A DNA stretch of 16,856 nucleotides from Bifidobacteriaceae bacterium (lineage in GTDB: Bacteria; Actinomycetota; Actinomycetes; Actinomycetales; WQXJ01): contig JAIRNM010000076.1 of assembly GCA_031258055.1 (NCBI GenBank), positions 1 through 16,856 of the forward strand, read 5' to 3'. The translations under genes and the position numbers were made by a program. Below the pieces are notes generated by a model. That model did not search any database and was not told the origin of the DNA. It saw nothing but the letters and a program-made list of their open reading frames with translations. Below, one piece after another: positions 1 through 6,110 of the stretch (its first letter is position 1; each line of letters starts with the position of its first letter).

Positions 1-125
1 CCGAAGAACTCCAACGGTTTGACCAGGCCGATGAACCCGTAGCCGGTACCCATGATCTTGCCGGAGGCCACCATTGAGTCGACCGCTGCACTCCACACCT
101 CGTTGATGTCCTGGGGGTCGCTCAA
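1..125 (-). CDS. dnaA: Chromosomal replication initiator DnaA, N-terminal fragment
   Basis: Only the first 41 codons are in the window; the rest lies beyond the left edge. The reading frame starts at a TTG (123-125 on the minus strand) with an AGAGGAG ribosome-binding site at 132-138, six bases upstream. The visible peptide has the features of DnaA domain I: an early Trp in an amphipathic helix (INEVWSAAVDSM) and a later GLVKPLEFF resembling the 'L.PL' segment of the family. DnaA is the AAA+ initiator that melts oriC; domain I mediates self-association and helicase loading. The divergent position next to rpmH is the classic actinobacterial order and supports the call more strongly than the short peptide alone. 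Confidence 0.8.
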   Translation of the reverse strand, partial: MSDPQDINEVWSAAVDSMVASGKIMGTGYGFIGLVKPLEFF

Positions 126-420
126 CGGAAACTCCTCTCGCTTGAAACCTGAGGTCTCAGCCTAACGGTGGTTGGCCTACCTGGGCGCAGCGGTATAGGG
201 AGGCTTACTGGTGGCTCGCGCGAGCAGGGGCCGGGCAGCGGGAAGGGAAGGGGCCAGTTTGACCCGAGCACCCGCCGCCGCCTAGATTTTGTTGCGGCTA
301 TGCGATGACTCCTGCCCGTTTGACGGGTGCCCGCTGCGCAGGGACGGACCAATCGCGCTATCCGGTGCCGCTGGGGCGCAGAGGCGGCGGCACAACCCAT
401 CAGCTCTCAGGAGTAGTCAC
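126..420. promoter_or_regulatory. dnaA-rpmH divergent intergenic region
   Basis: This 295-bp region separates two divergent genes and should hold both promoters. Towards rpmH there is TTGACC (259-264), an 18-bp spacer and TAGATT (283-288), a reasonable sigma-A-type promoter. Towards dnaA a TAGGCT hexamer (159-164, minus strand) would put the transcript start about 25 bases before the TTG start; no convincing -35 is visible for it. A 12-bp perfect palindrome GCTCGCGCGAGC lies at 214-225. I looked for DnaA boxes (TTRTNCACA) on both strands and saw none, so this is probably not the main origin. Confidence 0.5.
259..288 (+). promoter_or_regulatory. Predicted rpmH promoter
   Basis: TTGACC at 259-264 and TAGATT at 283-288 are separated by 18 bp. 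This is the best -35/-10 pair upstream of rpmH and would give a leader of roughly 125 nt. It is inferred from sequence resemblance only. Confidence 0.5.
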
Positions 421-558
421 GTGACTAAGAGGACCTTCCAGCCAAATAACCGGCGACGGGCAAGGAAACACGGTTTCCGCCTGCGTATGCGCACACGGGC
501 CGGCCGTGCCATCTTGGCCGCCCGCCGCAGAAAGGGACGGGTTGAGCTCAGCGCTTAG
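421..558 (+). CDS. rpmH: 50S ribosomal protein L34
   Basis: A 45-residue, extremely basic protein of the large ribosomal subunit. It begins with [19 protein letters not shown] and continues with [19 protein letters not shown], which is the almost invariant L34 signature; length is normal for the family. The start is GTG at 421 with AGGAG at 409-413, seven bases upstream; the longer frame reaching back to 289 lies in the promoter region and is not L34-like. It is the first gene of the rpmH-rnpA-yidD-yidC-jag-rsmG block and lies 9 bp before rnpA, so the two are almost certainly cotranscribed. Confidence 0.97.
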   Translation: MTKRTFQPNNRRRARKHGFRLRMRTRAGRAILAARRRKGRVELSA

Positions 559-567
559 GCTTTAGCT

Positions 568-936
568 GTGCTCGCTGCGACGCACCGGCTCCGCCGGCCA
601 GCCGATTTTCGCGCTGTGATCCGTTCGGGAAGGCGGCTAGGAGATCGGTTGACGGTGGTTTATGTGGCACCCGCGAGAGGACCCCAGCAGTTGTCCGATG
701 CCGTCGCCAAGACCGCCCCCACCTGGCAGGCTGGCTTGGTGGTGTCGAAAGCGGTTGGCAACTCGGTGGTACGCCACCGGGTAGCGCGGCGGTTGCGAGC
801 GGTCTTGGCGGCTTTGTTGCCTCGGTTGGGCGAACCGAAGATGGTGGTAGTGCGGGCGCTACCAGCAGCCGCAAAGGCGACTTACAGTGAATTGGAACGA
901 TCGGTGGGAAAGTGCTTGAGGCAAGCGGCATGTTGA
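568..936 (+). CDS. rnpA: Ribonuclease P protein component
   Basis: A 122-residue basic protein, the subunit that binds RNase P RNA and pre-tRNA 5' leaders during tRNA maturation. The N-terminus (LAATHRLRRPADFRAVIRSG) and the family RNA-binding helix (KAVGNSVVRHRVARRLRAVL, about residues 60-79) are clear; the actinobacterial RHR version replaces the RNR motif of other bacteria. The start is GTG at 568, shortly after rpmH, with no strong Shine-Dalgarno, suggesting translational coupling. Its 3' end overlaps the likely yidD start. Family assignment is secure. Confidence 0.95.
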   Translation: MLAATHRLRRPADFRAVIRSGRRLGDRLTVVYVAPARGPQQLSDAVAKTAPTWQAGLVVSKAVGNSVVRHRVARRLRAVLAALLPRLGEPKMVVVRALPAAAKATYSELERSVGKCLRQAAC

Positions 937-1277
937 GGAAACCTGTCCCCCAACGGGTTCTGAGCAGCGTTCCACTAATGGGGCCTGGCCCCACTAATGG
1001 AAAGGCTGGTGGCCGGGCCCAGGGCGCAGTGGCGGTGATCAGGGCCTATCAGCGCTGGGTGTCGCCGCTCTTCGCGCCTCGTTGCCGCTTCTACCCGAGT
1101 TGTTCCAGTTACGCGGCGATGGCGTTGAGTGAATATGGGCTGGTGAAAGGCGGCATCTTGGCGTTGCGGCGGTTGGTCCGCTGTCAGCCGTTCTCGCCTG
1201 GCGGCGTTGACTATGTGCCGGTTCGCGGAGAACTGGGTGGGGCGGAAAGTGAAGGGATAACTGATGGATTGGCTTGA
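930..1277 (+). CDS. yidD: Membrane protein insertion efficiency factor YidD
   Basis: A 115-residue protein with the complete YidD core: AVIRAYQRWVSPLFAPRCRFYPSCSSYAAMAL, then HG-like EYGLVKGG, LRRLVRCQPFSPGGVDYVP. The conserved cysteines are present. YidD is a small membrane-associated factor that helps YidC-dependent insertion. I chose ATG 930, which overlaps the rnpA stop (ATGTTGA) and has GAGG eight bases upstream; a GTG at 912 is possible but has a poorer site, and ATG 978 lies inside an odd repeat. The gene ends 14 bp inside yidC. The residues before about 34 are not conserved in the family and contain the 972-1000 repeat structure. Confidence 0.92.
   Translation: MLRKPVPQRVLSSVPLMGPGPTNGKAGGRAQGAVAVIRAYQRWVSPLFAPRCRFYPSCSSYAAMALSEYGLVKGGILALRRLVRCQPFSPGGVDYVPVRGELGGAESEGITDGLA
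972..1000. repeat. Paired CCACTAATGG repeat around a GC-rich hairpin
   Basis: CCACTAATGG occurs at 972-981 and again at 991-1000 (19-bp period). Between and partly within them is GGGGCCTGGCCCC, a short GC-rich inverted repeat. Because CCACTAATGG differs from its own reverse complement at only two positions, the whole unit is also nearly palindromic. It lies in the non-conserved N-terminal part of yidD. Confidence 0.7.
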
Positions 1278-2604
1278 CCCGGTTCTCGCACCAATCATGT
1301 GGGTGGTGGCTTGGATCATGTACGGCGCCCACTGGCTGGGCCGGGCTGTGTTCTTAGGCAATTCGGTGGCCTGGATACTGTCCATCGTGGTGCTCGTGGT
1401 GGTGATGCGAATCATCATGATTCCGCTGTTCGTCAAGCAGATTAAGTCTTCGCGTGGAATGCAGTTGCTCCAGCCAGAACTGCAGAAGATCCAAAAGCGC
1501 TATAAGGGCAAGACCGACCCGGTTTCCCGGCGCCGCATGCAAGAAGAGACGATGGCTCTCTACAAGAGTCACGGCTCGAACCCCATGAGCGGTTGTTGGC
1601 CGGTGTTGGCTCAGTCACCGCTGTTCTTCGCGCTGTTCCGGGTGCTCTACTCGTTGGGGCAGTTGGCGGACGGGACATACAAGAACGACTCAATTGGGCC
1701 GATTACTCAAGACGTAGCCAAAGAAATCCAGGCGACGCACCTGTTCGGGGCGCCTCTGTCAGCCACCTTCTTGGATGAAAAGACCTGGGCGGGGGCAAGT
1801 CCGGTAGCGGTCCGGATTGTGACAGTGATCCTGATCATCTTGATGTCTGTGACCACGTTTACGACCCAGCGGCAGCTGACGATGAAAAACATGCCGCAGA
1901 CGGCCATGGACAACCCCATGTTCCGGACCCAGAAGATGATGATGTACATGATGCCAGGCATTTTCGCGGTTTCGGGAGTGAACTTCCCGATCGGCGTTTT
2001 GATCTACTGGTTCACCACTAACGTCTGGTCCATGGGCCAGCAGTTCTTCGTTATCAGGAACATGCCGGCGCCTGGCTCTGAGGCTGAAAAACGCATGGAG
2101 GAACGCAAGGAACGCCGTCGCTTACGGAAGGGCTTGCCTTCGCCCGATGAAGCGAACGAAGCCGCCAGTTCAGCGAAGCCAGCGCCCACCCCTACTCAGC
2201 GCGCGCAGCCGAGACGCACGACTCGTTCTCAGCGCCGCTCCGGCCCGCTTCAGGCGGCCAATCCATCGCCCCGGCCAGACGATCCACGGCGCGAGCTTGA
2301 ACCGAGTGACGCGGAACCCGGACCGGCTGAGTCGGCGGCCAATTCGGGGGCGAAGTCGGGGGCGAAACCGAGCGCTAAGAAGAAGACCGCCGGTAAGAAT
2401 GGGGTCACCAAGGCCGGTCCCAACAACACTGGAGCCAGCCAAGCGGGCGCCCGCCCAGCCGCGGGCGGTAAAACCACGCCAAGTAGGGGGTCCGGCGCGA
2501 ACGACGGGTCTGGCGCGGCGACGGCATCGGCCAACCCGAAGGTTGCGGGAACACCTGGACAACGTGTGCAGCCCAAGAAAAAGCCCAGGAAAAAGCGGAA
2601 GTAA
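1264..2604 (+). CDS. yidC: Membrane protein insertase YidC (Oxa1 family)
   Basis: A 446-residue Oxa1/YidC insertase that places proteins in the cytoplasmic membrane, with or without SecYEG. Hydrophobic segments lie near residues 5-25, 35-56, 111-131, 182-200 and 226-265. The conserved membrane-embedded arginine of the hydrophilic groove is R49 (VVMRIIMIPLFVKQI), followed by the cytoplasmic hairpin MQLLQPELQKIQKRYKG. The Gram-positive form lacks the large periplasmic domain of proteobacterial YidC. After about residue 270 there is a long, disordered tail rich in Lys/Arg, Pro, Ser and Ala, ending KKKPRKKRK, as in many actinobacteria, probably for ribosome contact. ATG 1264 has AAGGG at 1252-1256 and overlaps yidD. 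Confidence 0.96.
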   Translation: MDWLDPVLAPIMWVVAWIMYGAHWLGRAVFLGNSVAWILSIVVLVVVMRIIMIPLFVKQIKSSRGMQLLQPELQKIQKRYKGKTDPVSRRRMQEETMALYKSHGSNPMSGCWPVLAQSPLFFALFRVLYSLGQLADGTYKNDSIGPITQDVAKEIQATHLFGAPLSATFLDEKTWAGASPVAVRIVTVILIILMSVTTFTTQRQLTMKNMPQTAMDNPMFRTQKMMMYMMPGIFAVSGVNFPIGVLIYWFTTNVWSMGQQFFVIRNMPAPGSEAEKRMEERKERRRLRKGLPSPDEANEAASSAKPAPTPTQRAQPRRTTRSQRRSGPLQAANPSPRPDDPRRELEPSDAEPGPAESAANSGAKSGAKPSAKKKTAGKNGVTKAGPNNTGASQAGARPAAGGKTTPSRGSGANDGSGAATASANPKVAGTPGQRVQPKKKPRKKRK

Positions 2605-2614
2605 GGATACTTAG

Positions 2615-3139
2615 ATGACTGAAGTTGAGGTGCCCGCCGGGGCGGAGGCCAGCCCCAAGCCAAGCGGGGTCGAAAGGCTGGAAGAAGAGGGCGAGATCGC
2701 CGCCGACTACCTGGAAGAACTGCTGGATATAGCGGACATCGGTGGAGACATCGACATTGACGTCGATCACGGTCGGCCGGTCGTGGCTATCGTTTCAGAG
2801 GACTCGGCTGACCGGGACTTGGAACGGCTGGTCGGCCGCAACGGCCAGGTGCTGGACTCCCTGCAGGAGTTGACGCGGCTGGCGGTGCAGGCGAAAACCG
2901 GTGAGCGAAGCCGCCTGATGTTAGATGTGTCCAGCTACCGTGAACAGCGCCGCGGGCAGTTGCGGGCGGTGGCGGCAGAGGCGATCAACCAGGTCAAAGC
3001 CGATAATGTGAGTGTGGCACTGGCGCCGATGAACGCGTTTGAACGGAAAGTCGTTCATGACGCCGTGGCGGAGGCGGGGCTGGTATCCGAATCCTCGGGC
3101 CTGGAGCCCGAACGATACGTGGTCATCAAGCCAGCTTGA
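2615..3139 (+). CDS. jag: Jag/KhpB family single-stranded nucleic acid-binding protein
   Basis: A 174-residue protein with a KH domain (about residues 45-105; GRNG loop at 74-77) followed by an R3H domain (about 110-174; RKVVH, the R-x3-H motif, at 144-148). The Jag N-terminal domain found in Firmicutes is absent, as is usual in actinobacteria. KhpB homologues bind RNA and influence cell elongation and division in streptococci; the role here is inferred. The first 40 residues are acidic and rich in Glu. An AAGGA site at 2603-2607 overlaps the yidC stop and sits seven bases before the ATG, so translation is likely coupled to yidC. Confidence 0.93.
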   Translation: MTEVEVPAGAEASPKPSGVERLEEEGEIAADYLEELLDIADIGGDIDIDVDHGRPVVAIVSEDSADRDLERLVGRNGQVLDSLQELTRLAVQAKTGERSRLMLDVSSYREQRRGQLRAVAAEAINQVKADNVSVALAPMNAFERKVVHDAVAEAGLVSESSGLEPERYVVIKPA

Positions 3140-3738
3140 TGGAGTCGTTCTTCGGACCGGCCTTTGAGGGTGTCGAACGGTTAGCTTCGCTGCTCGAAGC
3201 CCACGCCAGCGAGCGGGGTCTGATGGGGCCGCGCGAAATGGAACGGTTATGGGACCGTCACCTGGCTAATTCGGGCGTCCTAGCGGCCTTCTTGCCGAGA
3301 GCCGGATTAGTGGTCGATGTCGGTTCTGGTGCGGGCCTGCCCGGCCTAGTCTTGGCTTTGATGCGGCCGGACCTGCGGTTCGAGTTGGTCGACTCAATGA
3401 AGAGACGAACCGATTGGCTGGAAGAGGCAGTGAAAGAGCTGGGCTTGATGAATGTCAGCGTCACCCGGGCGCGGGCGGAAGACTTGGGGGAGCGGAGCGA
3501 TGGGGCGGCAGTGGTTTCGCGGGCGGTGGCCCGGCTAGACAAACTGGCCGCCTGGACGGCCGGTCTGCTGGCGCCAGGTGGTGTGTTTCTAGCTTTGAAA
3601 GGGTCAGGCGCGGCCGAGGAGTTGAGCAGTTGCCAGGGCGCCTTAGGCCGAGCGGGGCTGACCGGGGCAGAGGTTTTATCAGCGGCGCCGCCCGGCGTCC
3701 TAGAGCCCACCTACATAATCCGAGCCATCAAAGCCTGA
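3139..3738 (+). CDS. rsmG: 16S rRNA (guanine-N7) methyltransferase RsmG
   Basis: A 199-residue Rossmann-fold, SAM-dependent methyltransferase (formerly GidB) that methylates G527 of 16S rRNA; its loss gives low-level streptomycin resistance in several bacteria. The N-terminal ERLWDRHLANS and the SAM-binding glycine motif VVDVGSGAGLPGL (about 58-70) are diagnostic, as is FELVDSMKRRTDWLEE. The stop of jag and the ATG start form the overlap TGATG (3137-3141); a TTG three bases earlier is also possible. It closes the block that begins with rpmH. Confidence 0.95.
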   Translation: MESFFGPAFEGVERLASLLEAHASERGLMGPREMERLWDRHLANSGVLAAFLPRAGLVVDVGSGAGLPGLVLALMRPDLRFELVDSMKRRTDWLEEAVKELGLMNVSVTRARAEDLGERSDGAAVVSRAVARLDKLAAWTAGLLAPGGVFLALKGSGAAEELSSCQGALGRAGLTGAEVLSAAPPGVLEPTYIIRAIKA

Positions 3739-3922
3739 CCAAGCGGGCTGCTAGTCAACTAGCAAAAGTGTCGCGGATGGGCAACTTTTGCTAATGGACC
3801 AGCAATTGTGACCTTGATGGACCGCCCGTCATCCGGCGGGGAAAGAAGCGTAGTCACATGACCTCACGCCTCAAGGAGCCCGTAGGCGCGCCCGGAGGAG
3901 GCGTCTTGGGAGGACCCGTCAC
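3739..3922. repeat. Intergenic repeats and hairpins after rsmG
   Basis: This 184-bp gap contains several overlapping structures. The arms TAGCAAAAGT (3760-3769) and ACTTTTGCTA (3784-3793) are perfect 10-bp complements around a 14-nt loop. CTAGT/ACTAG (3751-3755, 3758-3762) could compete with the left arm. Two imperfect direct repeats of 23 bp begin AGCAA at 3761 and at 3801, and ATGGNC recurs at 3776, 3794 and 3817. A weaker hairpin CCGCC/GGCGG lies at 3822-3839, and ACGCCTC/GAGGCGT pair at 3866-3872 and 3898-3904. The first hairpin could terminate the rsmG transcript, although it has no following T-run. No ORF or recognisable RNA gene is seen. Confidence 0.5.
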
Positions 3923-4290
3923 TTAGAGCGCGAGTCGCAGCAGGAATTCAGTCAGCGGGCCCTCGTCGTCGTGGGCGAAGAGGGCGCCTCGGCGATGGCT
4001 AGAACTTGGTCTTGTTCGGCCGTTGAGTGACCGCCTGCCGTCTTAGCCTCAAGCAAGGTGACAACTTCTGGAAGCGTGAAGGTGGTTCCCTCAAGGAGTG
4101 CGGTCGTCCAGACTTGCCTGTCCATGGTGGCGCGGAACCGGAACAACGCCCTGGAAACGTCCGGTTGACGGATTGGCGGCAGTGGTGGGGTCGAAGCCTG
4201 GGCGAGTGTCGGCATCGGCTGCCCGGTGGCGTCGTTAGGGCGGCTTCGGTAGGGGACCGCTACCCGCGCCCAGTCGCCCTTCTTAGCCAC
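3923..4290 (-). pseudogene. Fic-family protein remnant, catalytic core missing
   Basis: From GTG 4290 the frame encodes MAKKGDWARVAVPYRSRPND and continues to a segment TALLEGTTFTLPEVVTLLEA. TALLEG fits (S/T)xxxE(G/N), the inhibitory-helix motif of class II Fic AMP-transferases, and the context matches the Fic N-terminal domain (compare EGNTLTLSEI in FICD). After about residue 100 the frame breaks: the original frame stops at 3952, while a shifted frame gives ALFAHDDEGPLTEFLLRLAL ending at 3923. The HPFxxGNGRxxR catalytic motif is absent, so roughly two thirds of the gene appears deleted. The start overlaps the stop of the upstream HTH gene by 8 bp, so the two formed an operon. Fic identity rests on one motif plus similarity I judge by eye. 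Confidence 0.55.
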
Positions 4291-5002
4291 GGCGCACCAT
4301 CTTCTCGACCGAGGCGGCGAAAGCGGCGGTCGCGTCTTGGCTTGTCACCAACGTTTGATCGAAGCGCACGGTGTCGAGGACCGCCAGCCAGAAACCAACC
4401 CAGCGTTCTGAGGCGCCCAGGATCTGCCTGCCTGCCCAGACCTCGGGGCTGAGCGCCAGCAACTTGACTTGGCGGTTCCCTGGGCTGACCGCCAGGGCAC
4501 GCTTCACGTCATCAAGGTGATCGGTGTAGACGACTAGAGGGCCAGGACGGTCCACGCCGGCAGCTGCCAAGGCCTCAGCGCCGGACACGAGCCAGTCGTG
4601 CCGCCCGGCGGCTCCGTCTATGATTCCCAGAGTTTTCCTGAAGTCTTCCGGCCCCGCAGCATCCTGCCCGGGCGGTGAGTGGAGGGCCGTTAGCCACAGC
4701 GCGGTGGCTAGGCTCCGGTGGGCGCCAGCGGCTTCCAGCAGGGCTGTCCAGGTTTCCACTCCACCGACCTCGGGCATCTCGCCCGCCATCATGAGGTAGG
4801 CGTCGACGGCGCCGGGGTCCTCACGCGGCTTGAATGAGACCTCCATGTGGCAGCCGACGGCAGCGGCCAGCCCGGAAAGAGTGTCCACGGTCGGGTTTCT
4901 CAGGCGGGTCGCGGTCGAGGTCGGCCTGTCAGCTAACCGCGCCAGGCTATTAGGCGACAATCCGGGCGCGAACGCCAGAAGGTCCCCGAGAAAGTCTTGC
5001 AT
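4283..5002 (-). CDS. HTH (XRE-like) transcriptional regulator, antitoxin-like
   Basis: A 239-residue protein. Residues about 15-52 (LSPNSLARLADRPTSTATRL then TVDTLSGLAAAVG) look like an XRE-type helix-turn-helix. The remaining 180 residues are alpha/beta-like and not recognised by me; the segment around GPLVVYTDHLDDVKRALAV and KLLALSPEVW recalls C-terminal domains of some AbiEi-type antitoxins only loosely. ATG 5002 is preferred because TTGCAC (5034-5039), an 18-bp spacer and TATTCT (5010-5015) place transcription start at or next to it, giving a leaderless mRNA; the longer frame would run back through parA. Two inverted repeats in this promoter suggest autorepression. It is coupled to the Fic remnant downstream, so it may be an orphaned antitoxin. 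Confidence 0.7.
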   Translation of the reverse strand: MQDFLGDLLAFAPGLSPNSLARLADRPTSTATRLRNPTVDTLSGLAAAVGCHMEVSFKPREDPGAVDAYLMMAGEMPEVGGVETWTALLEAAGAHRSLATALWLTALHSPPGQDAAGPEDFRKTLGIIDGAAGRHDWLVSGAEALAAAGVDRPGPLVVYTDHLDDVKRALAVSPGNRQVKLLALSPEVWAGRQILGASERWVGFWLAVLDTVRFDQTLVTSQDATAAFAASVEKMVRRG

Positions 5003-5011
5003 CTGCGCAAG
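4996..5011. promoter_or_regulatory. Predicted operator O1, CTTGC-N6-GCAAG
   Basis: The plus strand reads CTTGCATCTGCGCAAG, a perfect 5-bp inverted repeat with a 6-bp centre. It covers the start codon and the end of the -10 hexamer of the HTH gene, where binding would block initiation. Confidence 0.6.
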
Positions 5012-5039
5012 AATACGACAATGTCTTGCTTGAGTGCAA
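5010..5039 (-). promoter_or_regulatory. Predicted promoter of the HTH/Fic module
   Basis: On the minus strand TTGCAC (5039-5034) is followed after 18 bp by TATTCT (5015-5010). The ATG at 5002 begins seven bases after the -10, the spacing expected for a leaderless transcript. Confidence 0.5.
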
Positions 5040-5040
5040 G
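5025..5040. promoter_or_regulatory. Predicted operator O2, CTTGC-N6-GCAAG
   Basis: The plus strand reads CTTGCTTGAGTGCAAG, with the same half-sites and 6-bp spacing as O1, centred 29 bp away and covering the -35 hexamer. A third, looser copy (CTTG ... GCAAG, 5056-5072, one base longer) lies centred about 31.5 bp further towards parA. Confidence 0.6.
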
Positions 5041-5084
5041 GGATTGCCCGCGGCGCTTGATGTGATCGCAAGCGGCGAACCTTG

Positions 5085-6110
5085 ATGGAAGTTGGTACCG
5101 ATGCGGTCTCTCGAAGGACTCGGGGCAACGGTGTCGGAGGTAGACGGCATACTTGTGGGGTGTCATTTTCAGAACCTAGCGTCAGCGATGTTTCACGTGA
5201 AACATCGGCCGCTCCGGAGACGAGCGATACGCCGCTCGGCGACCAGGCGGCGGTCGATGCCGCCCGGCAGCTCAGGCTACGCGACAAGCAGTTCCCGCGG
5301 CCAGGTTCGAACCGCGTCATTGCGGTCGCCAACCAGAAGGGCGGGGTTGGGAAGACCTCAACTGCTGTGAATCTGGCCGCCGCCCTAGCACGGGGCGGCT
5401 TGAGGGTGTTGGTGATCGACATCGATCCGCAAGGAAACGCCTCGACCGCACTGGGTGTGGAGCACCACAGCGAGGTGGTCTCTGTCTACGACGTACTGCT
5501 CGGCGGCCAGGCAATGGCAGACGGCATCGTCCAATGCCAGACCAATCCGAATCTGTGGTGCTTGCCGGCCACGATTGACCTATCGGGCGCCGAAATCGAG
5601 TTGGTCAACCAACCTAAGCGGGAATACCGCCTGCACGAGGCGATCGGCGACCTCAGACGCTACCTGCGGCGAACCGGCAAGCCCCAACTCGATTACGTGA
5701 TCATCGACTGCCCGCCGTCACTGGGCCTGTTGACGCTCAACGCTTTTGTCGGTGCGAAGGAAGTGCTGATTCCGATCCAATGCGAGTATTACGCCCTTGA
5801 AGGCCTTTCGCAGCTATTGCGGACAATCGACCTGGTACGCGATTCGCTAAACCCAGAACTGTCGGTCAGCGCCATTCTTCTCACCATGTATGACGCCCGC
5901 ACCAACCTGGCGCGTGACGTTGTGGCAGAGGTCGGCCAGCATTTCCCCAACCAGGTCATGCGCTCGACAATTCCGCGCTCGGTACGCATAGCTGAAGCGC
6001 CGGGCTTCGGCCAAACTGTAATCGACTACGATCCGAACTCAACCGGTGCGCTTGCCTATATGGAAGCCGCGCTTGAATTGGCCGAACAAGTTGGAGGCAA
6101 CTATGGCTGA
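5085..6110 (+). CDS. parA: Chromosome partitioning ATPase ParA (Soj)
   Basis: A 341-residue deviant-Walker ATPase that positions ParB-parS complexes on the nucleoid. The deviant Walker A motif KGGVGKTS is at about 85-92, the IDIDPQGN (A') motif at 111-118, and the Walker B YVIIDCPPSLG follows; IPRSVRIAEAPGFGQTVIDY is the typical C-terminal signature. The N-terminal extension contains VSRETS, encoded by the parS site, as in mycobacterial ParA. Start choice is uncertain: ATG 5085 is in frame but has no clear ribosome site and the first 25 residues look non-coding in composition (Arg/Gly-rich); GTG 5160 would give 316 residues. It overlaps parB by 8 bp. Confidence 0.93.
   Translation: MEVGTDAVSRRTRGNGVGGRRHTCGVSFSEPSVSDVSRETSAAPETSDTPLGDQAAVDAARQLRLRDKQFPRPGSNRVIAVANQKGGVGKTSTAVNLAAALARGGLRVLVIDIDPQGNASTALGVEHHSEVVSVYDVLLGGQAMADGIVQCQTNPNLWCLPATIDLSGAEIELVNQPKREYRLHEAIGDLRRYLRRTGKPQLDYVIIDCPPSLGLLTLNAFVGAKEVLIPIQCEYYALEGLSQLLRTIDLVRDSLNPELSVSAILLTMYDARTNLARDVVAEVGQHFPNQVMRSTIPRSVRIAEAPGFGQTVIDYDPNSTGALAYMEAALELAEQVGGNYG
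5186..5207. promoter_or_regulatory. parS centromere site
   Basis: TGTTTCACGTGAAACA at 5189-5204 is the exact consensus ParB-binding site; the palindrome is perfect over 22 bp (5186-5207). It lies inside the parA reading frame, where it encodes DVSRETS. It is the only full parS match I found in the window. Confidence 0.95.

Noticed and set aside
126..420. oriC between dnaA and rpmH
   Set aside because: No DnaA boxes or AT-rich unwinding region were visible; in actinobacteria the origin is usually on the dnaN side of dnaA, outside this window.
2147..2663. Overlapping ORFs on both strands of the yidC tail
   Set aside because: They are products of GC-rich, Arg/Pro-biased sequence in other frames and have no recognisable features.
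5085..5159. Firm choice of the ParA start
   Set aside because: Neither ATG 5085 nor GTG 5160 has a decisive ribosome site or promoter, so the start is left as uncertain.
5302..5318. tRNA-like GGTTCGAACC
   Set aside because: It lies in the conserved parA coding sequence and no acceptor stem or anticodon arm can be built around it.
5003..5422. Upstream extension of the HTH gene on the minus strand
   Set aside because: The open frame continues to 5422 but runs antisense through parS and the ParA Walker A region; the promoter at 5010-5039 and ATG 5002 explain the gene better.
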